Assembly: GCF_000238315.3 (NCBI RefSeq)
Contig: NZ_CP011925.1
Span: forward strand, 124,001 to 188,000
Origin: Pseudoalteromonas piscicida
GTDB taxonomy: Bacteria > Pseudomonadota > Gammaproteobacteria > Enterobacterales > Alteromonadaceae
Length of the DNA stretch: 64,000 nt
Direction: 5' to 3'
Below are positions 41,851-50,643 of this stretch, one piece after another. The notes beneath the pieces were generated by a model, which saw nothing but the letters and a program-made list of their open reading frames with translations, was not told the DNA's origin and did not search any database. How positions within the stretch are numbered: position 1 is the stretch's first letter; each line of letters opens with the position of its first letter. The position numbers and the translations under genes are program-made.

Positions 41851-43077
41851 ATGGCAATATTAGCGAAAGGCACTGGCGACCCACAACAACTAGAAGATGG
41901 CGGCTGGGATATTCTCGCAGAGCAGGTAAGTTTGCCAGTTGCAGTGATAAAGCAAGACGCCATCAGCCACAACGCGAATTGGATGGCGAATTTTGCAAAG
42001 GAAAGCCAAGTGTTATTGGCACCCCACGGCAAGACGACGATGTCACCAGCGCTATTTAAACTACAGCTTGAACATGGCGCATGGGCCGTCACGGTAGCGA
42101 CCGTGCCACAAGTATCCGTAGCCATTTTCGCGGGCGCAAAACGCGTGATCTTAGCGAATCAACTTGTTGGCGAATATCATCTGAAGCAAGTTGCTAGCAT
42201 GCTTACTGATACTGACGTTGAGCTCTATTGTTTTGTTGACTCTATTGCAAATGCGCATGCTTTAGGCACATTTTTTACCCGGCATTCGCTGCGTATTTCC
42301 ATTTTTCTCGAGGTGGGGGTTGAAGGCGGTCGCGCTGGTTGGCGCAATCTTGCAACGTTAGTGCAGCTAGTCAATGTATGCCAACAGTATGCTAGCTTAG
42401 AGGTAGCAGGCATTGGATTTTATGAGGGCGTGATCCACGCTGATAATGCCGAGCAAAGGATCGCCACATTTGTTAGCTCAGTAATAAAAACCGCGGCAGA
42501 CTTACTACAAAAAGACGCATTTTCAAAGACCTTACCTATTATCACGGGGGCGGGTTCCGCTTGGTACGATGTTGTGACAAAGGAACTAAACAAAAGTAAA
42601 CAGGCTCAGCAATTTCGTTTTGTGATCCGTCCCGGCTGCTACCTTATTCACGATACCGGGATCTATCAGGATGCGCAGCAAGCGGTGTTATCACGGAGCA
42701 ACCTCGCATGCGATTTGGGGGAAAACTTAGTGTCGAGCTTAAGCATATGGGCTTACGTGCTTTCGACTCCAGAGCCGGGCGTCGCGATAGTTGGTATGGG
42801 TAAAAGGGATGTCGCATTTGATGCTGGCATGCCCACACCAGAGCTGATTTACTCTCCGCTGTCAAAGCAGCTGTGCTCATTAGGCAGCGCGGTAAAGGTC
42901 GAAACAATCATGGATCAACATGCTATGGTAAGTATTGCATCTGGGTGCGAGGTACAGGTTGGCGATATGATCTGCTTTTCGACTTCTCATCCTTGCCTGA
43001 CCTTTGATAAGTGGCGACAAATTGGTGTTGTCGAGCAAGATTGGGTGATCACCCAAACCATTTCTACCTATTTTTAA
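41851..43077 (+). CDS. PLP-dependent D-amino-acid dehydratase/deaminase (DSD1-like), probable D-glucosaminate dehydratase
   Basis: A 408-residue fold-type III PLP enzyme. K61 in LLAPHGKTTMSPALF is the Schiff-base lysine. The C-terminal SHPCLTFDKWR holds the His and Cys that bind the catalytic Zn2+ in D-serine dehydratases and D-threonine aldolases. Known relatives remove ammonia from beta-hydroxy D-amino acids. In this cluster, the substrate that connects the deacylase and the keto-deoxy-sugar kinase is 2-amino-2-deoxy-D-gluconate, a beta-hydroxy D-amino acid; dehydration would yield 2-keto-3-deoxygluconate. This agrees with the 'ong' oxidised-chitin pathway I recall from Pseudoalteromonas, but I cannot confirm the letter assignment. 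Confidence 0.75.
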   Translation: MAILAKGTGDPQQLEDGGWDILAEQVSLPVAVIKQDAISHNANWMANFAKESQVLLAPHGKTTMSPALFKLQLEHGAWAVTVATVPQVSVAIFAGAKRVILANQLVGEYHLKQVASMLTDTDVELYCFVDSIANAHALGTFFTRHSLRISIFLEVGVEGGRAGWRNLATLVQLVNVCQQYASLEVAGIGFYEGVIHADNAEQRIATFVSSVIKTAADLLQKDAFSKTLPIITGAGSAWYDVVTKELNKSKQAQQFRFVIRPGCYLIHDTGIYQDAQQAVLSRSNLACDLGENLVSSLSIWAYVLSTPEPGVAIVGMGKRDVAFDAGMPTPELIYSPLSKQLCSLGSAVKVETIMDQHAMVSIASGCEVQVGDMICFSTSHPCLTFDKWRQIGVVEQDWVITQTISTYF

Positions 43078-43090
43078 TTGAGGCGAAGCT

Positions 43091-43963
43091 GTGGACATTA
43101 TTAGCAAAATTAAGGAAGGTTTGGGGCATTTTAGCCCAGCGGAAGAAAAAGTCGCTCGGCTTATTTTGGCCGAGCTTAACTTTGCTGCAAGCGCATCTAT
43201 TAGCGAGCTAGCTGAAAAAGCACAGGTCATTCACGCCAGCATTACGCGGTTAGCGCGTAGCTTAGGCTGCACCAATGTACGTGACCTTAAGTTTCAGCTA
43301 ACACAATCAGCCGCAATTGGTGAGCGTTTTACAAATCCTGAGCCAATTGAAAAAGAAAAGATTTCTCATGTTTATACCTCTATTCAGGAGATCCTCACGC
43401 TCAATGCGGGATTAATCGATGAAGCGGCTGTGGAACAGGCGAGTGAAGTGATTTGTGCCACACGTCATTGCTTAATTTTTGGGGTTGGTGGTGGTAGCAG
43501 CCTGATGGCACAAGAATGTCAAAATCGCTTATTTCGCTTGGACGTACTTAGTAATGCTCACTCCGATCCCATGATGATGCGCATGGTTGCCGCAACGGTG
43601 AATAAAGGGGATGTGGTGATTTGTCTCTCGCTTAGTGGTGTTTCTCCTGATGTGAAAGCGGCGGCGCTTATCGCCAAAGAGTATGGTGCAGAGGTTATTG
43701 CTATTTGCCCAGTGAGCGACTTGGCGGACATTGCCGATCACCACTTACCCATCAAAACTCAAGAAAGTGATTACATCTTTAAGCCCAGTGCTGCGCGCTA
43801 TGCCATGATGGCTGCAGTGGATATCTTGTCGAGCGAAGTCGCCATGCGTAATCAAAAGCGCTCAAGAGAAAAGCTCAGACGGCTTAAAACCCAGTTAGAT
43901 CAGCACCGAGATAAAAACAGCAATATGCCACCTGCCGATAAACGCTTTCCGCTGGGGGATTAA
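43091..43963 (+). CDS. RpiR-family (HTH-SIS) transcriptional regulator
   Basis: A 290-residue protein starting at GTG 43091. The N-terminal RpiR helix-turn-helix (residues 1-77) reads FSPAEEKVARLIL, ASISELAEKAQVIHASITRLARSLG. The SIS domain (about 120-250), with IFGVGGGSSLMAQECQNRL and CLSLSGVSPDVKAAALIAKE, binds phosphosugars. In this cluster the natural ligand would be KDPG or a related phospho-sugar acid (inference). Its TAA overlaps the ATG of the deacylase gene by one base, so it is co-translated with the pathway it most likely controls. Confidence 0.88.
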   Translation: MDIISKIKEGLGHFSPAEEKVARLILAELNFAASASISELAEKAQVIHASITRLARSLGCTNVRDLKFQLTQSAAIGERFTNPEPIEKEKISHVYTSIQEILTLNAGLIDEAAVEQASEVICATRHCLIFGVGGGSSLMAQECQNRLFRLDVLSNAHSDPMMMRMVAATVNKGDVVICLSLSGVSPDVKAAALIAKEYGAEVIAICPVSDLADIADHHLPIKTQESDYIFKPSAARYAMMAAVDILSSEVAMRNQKRSREKLRRLKTQLDQHRDKNSNMPPADKRFPLGD

Positions 43964-45429
43964 TGCTGAGCTCATCTCTTTATGTTGATACCCTCATTCA
44001 AGGCGCGACGGTGTATTTTGAACCAGGCTCTGAAGCGCAAGTGGTGGATGTTGCGATTAGCAAAGACAAAATTGTTGCGCTTGGCAACTGCAACCACTTG
44101 CAAGCACAGCAATGCATCGATGCCACGGGCTTAGTGCTCGCACCGGGTTTTATTGACGTACACACCCATGATGATCTTGAAGTGCTGCGAGGCCCACATA
44201 TGCTGAGCAAAGTGAGCCAAGGTGTCACCACCGTCATTGCCGGTAATTGTGGCATTAGCGCAGTGCCTTATTGTACAAATCAAGCGCCGCTCGACCCCAT
44301 TAACTTACTCGGGGAGCAATCAGAATTCGCCTATCGTGAACTACAGGATTATCAACATGCCTTTAGTAACGCCGCTCCGAGTGTGAATTTAGCCATGTTA
44401 GTTGGTCATACAACGCTCAGAGCGCAGGTCATGACGGATTTATCTCAAGCCGCCAATGCGCAAGAACTTGAACAGATGAAAACCTTGCTGCATCAAGCGA
44501 TGGCGCAGGGGGCGATAGGATTTAGTACTGGTCTTGCTTATTACAATGCTAAGGGGGCAAATCAAGCTGAAGTGAATGCGTTGGCCGAGGTTGTTACACC
44601 ATTTGATGGTATCTATACCACGCATTTGCGCACGGAATTTCAAGGAGTCATCCGAGCCATGGACGAAGCCTTTGCAACGGCAGAGCATGCCAAACTGCCG
44701 CTGGTTATTTCACATATAAAATGCGCAGGTAGAGAGAATTGGGGCAGAGCGCCTGAGGTATTAGCGCATTTTGAACAGCATAGGCAAACACATCCAGTGA
44801 GCTGCGATTGCTACCCTTACGCCGCGAGTTCAAGCACCTTAGATCTTAATCAAGTGACGGAGGAGACGGATATTTTTATTACTTGGTCGGAGTCTCATCC
44901 AGAACTTGCACAACAAAGCTTGGCAGACATTGCTACGCAATGGCAAGTGCCTCAGCTCGAAGCGGCAAAGCGCTTGCAGCCAGCTGGTGCTGTGTATCAC
45001 TGTATGCTGGAAGATGATGTGCAGCGGTTTTTAAGTTATGAACACAGCATGGTAGGGTCTGATGGTTTGCCGTGCGATCCGCATCCGCATCCGAGACTGT
45101 GGGGGACATTTCCGCGGGTGCTTGGACATTACTGTAGAGAACAACAATCGCTGCCGTTGGCATTGGCTATCTACAAAATGACAGCGTTGCCAGCAGCGCG
45201 CTTTAAGCTTCGGCAACGTGGCAATATTCAAATTGGTTACTTTGCCGATCTGGTGTTATTCGACCCCAGCCGGGTGTTAGACCAAGCAAGTTACAGTAAT
45301 CCAAAACAACTTGCCTCAGGCATTGTCAAGGTTTGGGTGAATGGCAAGCTCAGCTATGTTGAGGGCGCGAATGCAGACACTATTGTCGATTTCGGCCGAG
45401 CAGGACGATTTCTAACGCGTCAAAACTAA
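43963..45429 (+). CDS. N-acyl-D-amino-acid deacylase (amidohydrolase), probable GlcNAc-aldonate deacetylase
   Basis: A 488-residue amidohydrolase-superfamily enzyme of the D-aminoacylase group. The first metal motif is PGFIDVHTHDD (H67, H69). Others are VTTVIAGNCGIS, the metal-bridging region, HIKCAGRENWGRAPEVL and MVGSDGLPCDPHPHPRLWGTFPRVLG, which is almost diagnostic of D-aminoacylases. Its start overlaps the rpiR stop (TAATG). N-acetyl-D-glucosaminate is an N-acetyl D-amino acid, so deacetylation by this enzyme would give D-glucosaminate for the PLP enzyme at 41851. That specific substrate is inferred from the gene neighbourhood. Confidence 0.82.
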   Translation: MLSSSLYVDTLIQGATVYFEPGSEAQVVDVAISKDKIVALGNCNHLQAQQCIDATGLVLAPGFIDVHTHDDLEVLRGPHMLSKVSQGVTTVIAGNCGISAVPYCTNQAPLDPINLLGEQSEFAYRELQDYQHAFSNAAPSVNLAMLVGHTTLRAQVMTDLSQAANAQELEQMKTLLHQAMAQGAIGFSTGLAYYNAKGANQAEVNALAEVVTPFDGIYTTHLRTEFQGVIRAMDEAFATAEHAKLPLVISHIKCAGRENWGRAPEVLAHFEQHRQTHPVSCDCYPYAASSSTLDLNQVTEETDIFITWSESHPELAQQSLADIATQWQVPQLEAAKRLQPAGAVYHCMLEDDVQRFLSYEHSMVGSDGLPCDPHPHPRLWGTFPRVLGHYCREQQSLPLALAIYKMTALPAARFKLRQRGNIQIGYFADLVLFDPSRVLDQASYSNPKQLASGIVKVWVNGKLSYVEGANADTIVDFGRAGRFLTRQN

Positions 45430-45457
45430 TAAAAATCAAAATCATCAAGAGGTTAAC

Positions 45458-45844
45458 ATGACAATAAGAAGAATAGGTGCTGAGGGCGGCACGGGCACTG
45501 GTGGACAACACTTACCCTTTGCGCGAGCAGTTGAAGCTGGCGGTTGGTTAAAGGTCTCGGGGCAAACGCCAATGCGAGATGGTGAAGTGGTTGAGGGCGG
45601 CATTGTTGAGCAGTCGCGTCTGGCCATCGAAAATTGCATCGCGATTATGACCGAGGCGGGTTATGGCCTTGAGCATGTTATGCATGTCTCTGTGGTATTA
45701 ACTGACGCAAGATATTTTCAGTCCTTTAATAAGGTTTTTGCAGAGTATTTTTCAGCGCATCCTCCTGCGCGAATTTGTATGGTGGCCGACTTAGTCGTGG
45801 ACTGTAAAGTTGAGGTTGATGTCACCTGTTACAAAGGCGAATAG
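45458..45844 (+). CDS. RidA/YjgF-family enamine/imine deaminase
   Basis: A 128-residue RidA-fold protein with LKVSGQTPMRDG, AIENCIAIMTEAGY and PPARICMVADLVVDCKVEVDV, including the conserved R105. Arg at this place marks active Rid proteins, which hydrolyse 2-enamine/imine intermediates released by PLP dehydratases. Its presence right beside a PLP dehydratase-like gene supports a 2-aminoacrylate-type intermediate in the pathway. It ends 37 bases before the symporter gene. Confidence 0.87.
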   Translation: MTIRRIGAEGGTGTGGQHLPFARAVEAGGWLKVSGQTPMRDGEVVEGGIVEQSRLAIENCIAIMTEAGYGLEHVMHVSVVLTDARYFQSFNKVFAEYFSAHPPARICMVADLVVDCKVEVDVTCYKGE

Positions 45845-45881
45845 ACGTTATACGAACAACAATGTTCATAGGAGGAGAAGC

Positions 45882-47312
45882 ATGACGGATAGTCAGCAAA
45901 TGTATTTGCTTATTTTTCTGTTGTATTTGTCTGCCATGATAATCGTGAGTTGGCTGGCATCTCGGTGGCAGCGGTCTAATTGCGACTATTTATTAGCTGG
46001 GCGAAAAGTACCGCTGATGCTGACGTTAGGCACCACCGTTGCCACTGTGGTTGGCACCGGCTCGTCGATGGGAGCGGTAGGCTTCGCCTATCAACACGGT
46101 TGGGCGGGCACGCTTTATGGTATCGGCGGCGCGCTAGGTATTTTATTGCTGGCTTGGTTGTTTGCGCCGGTTAGAGCTGAGCGCTTTGCGACGATGAGTG
46201 AAGAGTTAGCGAGCTATGTTGGCAATCATCAAGTCGTTAAAAAGCTTTTAGCGATATTGATTTACGCGGCAAGTGTCGGCTGGCTAGGCGCACATTTGAT
46301 TGGCGGGGGCATGTATTTAGCTTGGCTCACTGGTCTAGATGAGACCAGTGCAAAACTGATTATTGGATTGGGGCTTGCGGTATACGTGACCTTAGGCGGA
46401 TATTCGGCGGTAGTCTGGACGGATGCAATTCAGGCCGTTATTTTGTTTTCGGGTTTTTTGTTGATGACCTACTTTGTAGTCGAGGTGATTGGTGGTTGGC
46501 AAACGCTAACCAGTGCTTCGGTTGCAGCGGGAGCAGGGCTCTTTTCATATCATAATATTGGTTTGTTGCCTGCTATTTCAATGGCGCTGGCGGTGCTGGT
46601 GGGTGTATTGGCAACACCATCCTTTAGGCAGCGGATCTACTCCGCCAAAAGCATAAGCAGTATTCGTACTTCGTTTATTATCTCGGGATTACTTTATTTA
46701 GGGTTTTCATGTATTCCTGCGGTGATTGGTATCGGTGCTTATGCAGTTAACTCGAGTTTAGACAACCCTTCATTTGCTTTTCCCTATTTGACGTTAACGG
46801 CGATGCCAGTGTTGATTGGCGGCTTTATTTTATTGGCGGGTATTTCCGCAACGCTTTCTAGTGCCAGCTCCGACGCCATTGCTGGAGTGAGTGTGTTGGT
46901 TGCTGATATTTATCTGACTTGGTGTAAGGGAAATATTGCGCCACACAATCCGCTTTTGGTCTCTCGTATTGCCATGTTGACTACCGTATCGCTGGCATTA
47001 TTTATGGCGGTGTTGTCGAGCGATATTATCAGCTATATCACCAAAATGATTTCCGTTGTATTAGCGGGGCTTTGTGTTATGGGGTTATTGGGGCGCTTTT
47101 GGCAAGGTTATACTTGGCAAGGCAGTTTAGTCACCTTGATGGCAGGTTCCTTTGCTGCCCTACTCGTTGGTATGCACGACGATTGGCTGGCTTATTTTGG
47201 TAACCCGATTATTCCTGCGCTGCTCAGTGCTTTGGTGTTTGGCGTATTGACGAGTGTGGTGACAAAGTGCAATGAAACCGCATCGTCCGAAAAAACGGAA
47301 GTGGCATCATGA
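45882..47312 (+). CDS. Sodium:solute symporter (SSS family)
   Basis: About 476 residues from ATG 45882, which follows GGAGGAGAAGC; the frame upstream to 45810 overlaps the ridA gene and is not conserved in character. It has 12-13 membrane helices, the Na+-site motif region of SSS proteins (TVATVVGTGSSMGAVGFAYQHG) and GGYSAVVWTDAIQAVILF. It probably imports the amino-sugar acid (GlcNAc aldonate or glucosaminate) into the cytoplasm after periplasmic processing; substrate by context only. It overlaps the kinase gene by ATGA. Confidence 0.85.
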   Translation: MTDSQQMYLLIFLLYLSAMIIVSWLASRWQRSNCDYLLAGRKVPLMLTLGTTVATVVGTGSSMGAVGFAYQHGWAGTLYGIGGALGILLLAWLFAPVRAERFATMSEELASYVGNHQVVKKLLAILIYAASVGWLGAHLIGGGMYLAWLTGLDETSAKLIIGLGLAVYVTLGGYSAVVWTDAIQAVILFSGFLLMTYFVVEVIGGWQTLTSASVAAGAGLFSYHNIGLLPAISMALAVLVGVLATPSFRQRIYSAKSISSIRTSFIISGLLYLGFSCIPAVIGIGAYAVNSSLDNPSFAFPYLTLTAMPVLIGGFILLAGISATLSSASSDAIAGVSVLVADIYLTWCKGNIAPHNPLLVSRIAMLTTVSLALFMAVLSSDIISYITKMISVVLAGLCVMGLLGRFWQGYTWQGSLVTLMAGSFAALLVGMHDDWLAYFGNPIIPALLSALVFGVLTSVVTKCNETASSEKTEVAS

Positions 47313-48262
47313 AAGGCGCAATAAAACAGTTGGTGTGCTTTGGTGAATGCATGGTGGAGCATAGAGCAGACGGGACTAGCTCGTTTGGCGGTGATACCTT
47401 TAACACGGCTTGGTACTTGGCTCAGTTACTCAAGCAAAGTAACGATAACCACATAGCAGTTAGTTTTGCCAGCGCCATTGGTACGGACAAGGCCAGTACA
47501 AACTTGCTTGATATGTTGTCAAACTCGAACGTCAGGCAAGACTATATTGTGCTTGAACCACATAGCGCACTTGGCGAGTACTGGATTACGCTCGATGAGA
47601 AAGGAGAGCGACGCTTTACCTTTGCTCGTGAACACAGCCCCGTAAGGCAGTATTTTAAGCGTGATGAAACCTTAACTCAGGCACTTCACAACAAGCTTAT
47701 TGATGCGATCTATCTCTCTGGAATAAGCCTTGCTATCCTATGTGCGTCGCAGAGAAAGCACTTATTTGAGGCGTTAGCCGCGTTTAAAAAGCGAGGTGGA
47801 CTCATCTTTTTTGATAACAACTATCGTCAAGCTCTTTGGCGAAGTGATAATCCCGAATTGAGTTATCAGGCTGTAATGGCGCTGGCGAATATCGCATTTT
47901 TAACCGACGAGGACGAATATGCAGTGTATGGCACCGCAAATGTGGACGAAATAATCGCAGAGCATCAAAAGCACCGCTCACAACTTTTAGTTATTCGCCA
48001 AGGCGCTCAGCCATGCGTGCTCGTGTCACCTGATAATTATTCACCCATTTATATCGCGGCGCAAAACATAGCGCCGCAGCTTATCTTAGATACCTGTGGT
48101 GCAGGAGATGCATTTGCGGCAGGGTTTTTAGCACATTGGCTGAAAGGTTGCGATTTGCAAACGGCTGCGTGCTTTGCACACCAAGTTGCCGCCGAGGTGA
48201 TCCAGCATCACGGCGCGCTGATATCCGCCGACTTTCTGCCAAAGCTTGTTACTCAGGAATAG
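47309..48262 (+). CDS. kdgK: PfkB-family sugar kinase, probable 2-keto-3-deoxygluconate kinase
   Basis: A 317-residue ribokinase/PfkB-family enzyme. The N-terminal LVCFGECMVEHRADGTSSFGGDTFNTAWYLAQL is the KdgK pattern (G-E-x-M, GGDTxN). The C-terminal signature DTCGAGDAFAAGFLAHW contains the catalytic Asp. It would turn 2-keto-3-deoxygluconate into KDPG, the last cytoplasmic step before the Entner-Doudoroff aldolase, which is not in the window. It is translationally coupled to the symporter gene (ATGA overlap) and 7 bases before the hexosaminidase gene. A paralogue with another keto-sugar substrate cannot be excluded. Confidence 0.8.
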   Translation: MKGAIKQLVCFGECMVEHRADGTSSFGGDTFNTAWYLAQLLKQSNDNHIAVSFASAIGTDKASTNLLDMLSNSNVRQDYIVLEPHSALGEYWITLDEKGERRFTFAREHSPVRQYFKRDETLTQALHNKLIDAIYLSGISLAILCASQRKHLFEALAAFKKRGGLIFFDNNYRQALWRSDNPELSYQAVMALANIAFLTDEDEYAVYGTANVDEIIAEHQKHRSQLLVIRQGAQPCVLVSPDNYSPIYIAAQNIAPQLILDTCGAGDAFAAGFLAHWLKGCDLQTAACFAHQVAAEVIQHHGALISADFLPKLVTQE

Positions 48263-48269
48263 TGTCATT

Positions 48270-50636
48270 ATGAGAATGTACTTTAGTCTTTTTTTATTCA
48301 TCGTGTTGTTGCCGATTTTAACTGCAAAGGCAACGCCTCTGTCGCTTATGCCTATGCCACAACAAGTAAGTATGACCGAAGGCTCGCTGGTGTTTGATAA
48401 CGAAATCAAGGTTTCGATGCACGGCTTTAGTGCGCAAAGGCAGGCTTTTCTGCTCGCCAGAACGCAGCAATACATTGAGCGCATTACTGGAAAACCTATC
48501 CCTTTACGGGTAGTAAAAGATGGCAAAGCGGACTTAACCATTCGCGTGGAAAATATCGAAACCGAGTTACAGTTTCCTCAGCTGAATATGCCAGAAGACT
48601 ACCAGCTTCAAATTGAAAAGGGTGGAATAGTGCTTAGCGCAACCTCCGTTTTCGGCGCGCAGCATGGTCTTGCTAGCCTGTTACAACTAGCTCAGAGCAA
48701 AGTCTTGGGTCAGTTAACATTCCCTTACACGGCTATCAGCGATAGTCCCCGTTTCCCTTGGCGTGGGCTACTTATTGATAGTGTTCGCCATTTTATGCCA
48801 ATCGCGACAATAAAGCGCCAACTCGATGGTATGGCTGCGGCAAAGCTAAACGTTTTGCACTGGCACTTAACTGATGACCAAGGCTGGCGAATGGAAAGTA
48901 AGGTGTTTCCTAAGCTGACTCAACTGGCCTCAGACGGATTGTATTATCGTCAATCAGAAGTGAAAGAAGTGATTGAGTATGCAAGCCTTTTAGGGATCCG
49001 CGTGGTGCCTGAATTTGGTATGCCGGGGCATGCAAGCGCGATTGCCGTCGCTTACCCAGAGCTGATGACTAAAGCGCAACCTTATGAGATGGAGCGCCAT
49101 TGGGGAGTATTTAAGCCCCTGCTCAATATCGCAAGTCCTGATGTGTACACCTTTATCGACGATTTACTGGCTGAGATGGCGAGTTTATTTCCAGATGGCT
49201 ACCTGCATATTGGTGGTGACGAGGTAGAGCCTGAGCATTGGTTGGCAAACTCTGAAATACAGGAACTAATGGCAAAACATGCGTTGAAAAACGGTCACGA
49301 CCTGCAAAACTACTTTAATATTCGCGTACAAAAGCTTATTGCTAAGCATCAACGTGTGATGATGGGGTGGGATGAAATTTTTCATCCGGCGTTGCCTACG
49401 GATACTGTCGTGCAGTCTTGGCGTGGTCATGATTCGTTGAATGCAATTGCAGAAGCAGGTTATCAAGGCATTTTATCAACCGGGTTTTATATTGATCAGC
49501 CGCAGTATTCATCATTTCATTACCGTAACGACCCACATCCGGTGCTACCGACAGTGGATCTCACTCAACCGCGAGTATTAAGTTTAGCCTTTACGATCCC
49601 ACGCCTAAAAGGTAGCGCAGTCAAAGGGGAGCTTGTGGTGTTGGGTGAACAAGTACTTATAAAGCTAAATAACAACCGCCATCAGCTAGCACAAACAGAT
49701 AGGCCAATTACTAGCAAGACTCAGCAATTTGCCGCTACCATGGATAGTTGGATGGGACCGTTACAGTTTGAGTTTCATAAAGCACAGCAACAAGGCGCGG
49801 TAATGATTGGTAATAGCCGTTATCCGCTCACACTTGAGGCGCTTGAAAAACCACAACCAGTCAAGGTTTCAACACTGTTGAGCCAAGTAAACGACGGACA
49901 TATTTTAGGTGGCGAGGCGACCATTTGGAGCGAAATGGTCACCGAACATAATCTTGATGTCAGAATATGGCCGCGACTTTTTGTGATTGCCGAGCGTTTA
50001 TGGTCCGCTAAAACGCTTACGGATAGCAAGCAGATGTACGCGCGATTGGATCATATTAGCGATTTTGCACATAACGTGATTGGCTTAGGTCATAAAACGC
50101 AGCAACAAGTGGGTTTTAATAGGCTTATCAGCACAACCTTGGATGAGCCAAAGCGTAAGGCTACGCTTGCATTACTCACTCATCTTGCTGAGCTTGTAGA
50201 GCCAAGTCACTATTACACGCGTCACCATATTAAGTTCTTAAACGACGAGTACCACCAGTTTGCAGCGCTTGATAAATTTGTCGACTATGTTGCGGTTGAA
50301 AGCCGTCAGGTGAGGCTGCTTGAGGAGCGAGTCGCAAGCTATATCGCTGGTGATAACACTGTCTTAGCGTACATTGGCGCGATATTGCAACGCTGGCAAG
50401 CGGGGCTTGAGGCGTTAACACTGTTACAGCAAAGTCCAAAACCTACAGAAGCACACTCAACGGCGTTAAAGGTGACGCAGTTTATTGCATTGAGTCAGCA
50501 AGTACTTGAAGTTTGTAAAGGGGCTTTACAAGTTCCGCACCTCGATAGCCAACTGCTAGCGCTGCAAAATTTAACGGATGAAGTGGTCATAACAGGAATA
50601 TATCCAGTTCGAGCGCTTTTCCTTCATTGTAAATAG
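48270..50636 (+). CDS. Beta-N-acetylhexosaminidase, GH20, secreted
   Basis: About 788 residues from ATG 48270 with a signal peptide (MRMYFSLFLFIVLLPILTAKA). A GH20b domain (residues about 25-155) precedes the catalytic barrel: PRFPWRGLLIDSVRHFMPI, LNVLHWHLTDDQGWRM, VVPEFGMPGHASA, and HIGGDEVEPEHW with the D317-E318 catalytic pair. QSWRGHDSL and the late WPRLFVIAERLWS are also typical. It would release GlcNAc from the non-reducing end of chitooligosaccharides, including those ending in an oxidised unit, in the periplasm. The 250 residues after the barrel are a helical extension. It is preceded by the kinase gene and followed by the lactonase gene in one operon. Confidence 0.92.
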   Translation: MRMYFSLFLFIVLLPILTAKATPLSLMPMPQQVSMTEGSLVFDNEIKVSMHGFSAQRQAFLLARTQQYIERITGKPIPLRVVKDGKADLTIRVENIETELQFPQLNMPEDYQLQIEKGGIVLSATSVFGAQHGLASLLQLAQSKVLGQLTFPYTAISDSPRFPWRGLLIDSVRHFMPIATIKRQLDGMAAAKLNVLHWHLTDDQGWRMESKVFPKLTQLASDGLYYRQSEVKEVIEYASLLGIRVVPEFGMPGHASAIAVAYPELMTKAQPYEMERHWGVFKPLLNIASPDVYTFIDDLLAEMASLFPDGYLHIGGDEVEPEHWLANSEIQELMAKHALKNGHDLQNYFNIRVQKLIAKHQRVMMGWDEIFHPALPTDTVVQSWRGHDSLNAIAEAGYQGILSTGFYIDQPQYSSFHYRNDPHPVLPTVDLTQPRVLSLAFTIPRLKGSAVKGELVVLGEQVLIKLNNNRHQLAQTDRPITSKTQQFAATMDSWMGPLQFEFHKAQQQGAVMIGNSRYPLTLEALEKPQPVKVSTLLSQVNDGHILGGEATIWSEMVTEHNLDVRIWPRLFVIAERLWSAKTLTDSKQMYARLDHISDFAHNVIGLGHKTQQQVGFNRLISTTLDEPKRKATLALLTHLAELVEPSHYYTRHHIKFLNDEYHQFAALDKFVDYVAVESRQVRLLEERVASYIAGDNTVLAYIGAILQRWQAGLEALTLLQQSPKPTEAHSTALKVTQFIALSQQVLEVCKGALQVPHLDSQLLALQNLTDEVVITGIYPVRALFLHCK

Positions 50637-50643
50637 GAAACTC

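Noticed and set aside
45810-45881. Longer N-terminus for the SSS symporter
   Set aside because: It overlaps the end of the RidA gene, and GGAGGAGAAGC right before ATG 45882 marks the true start.
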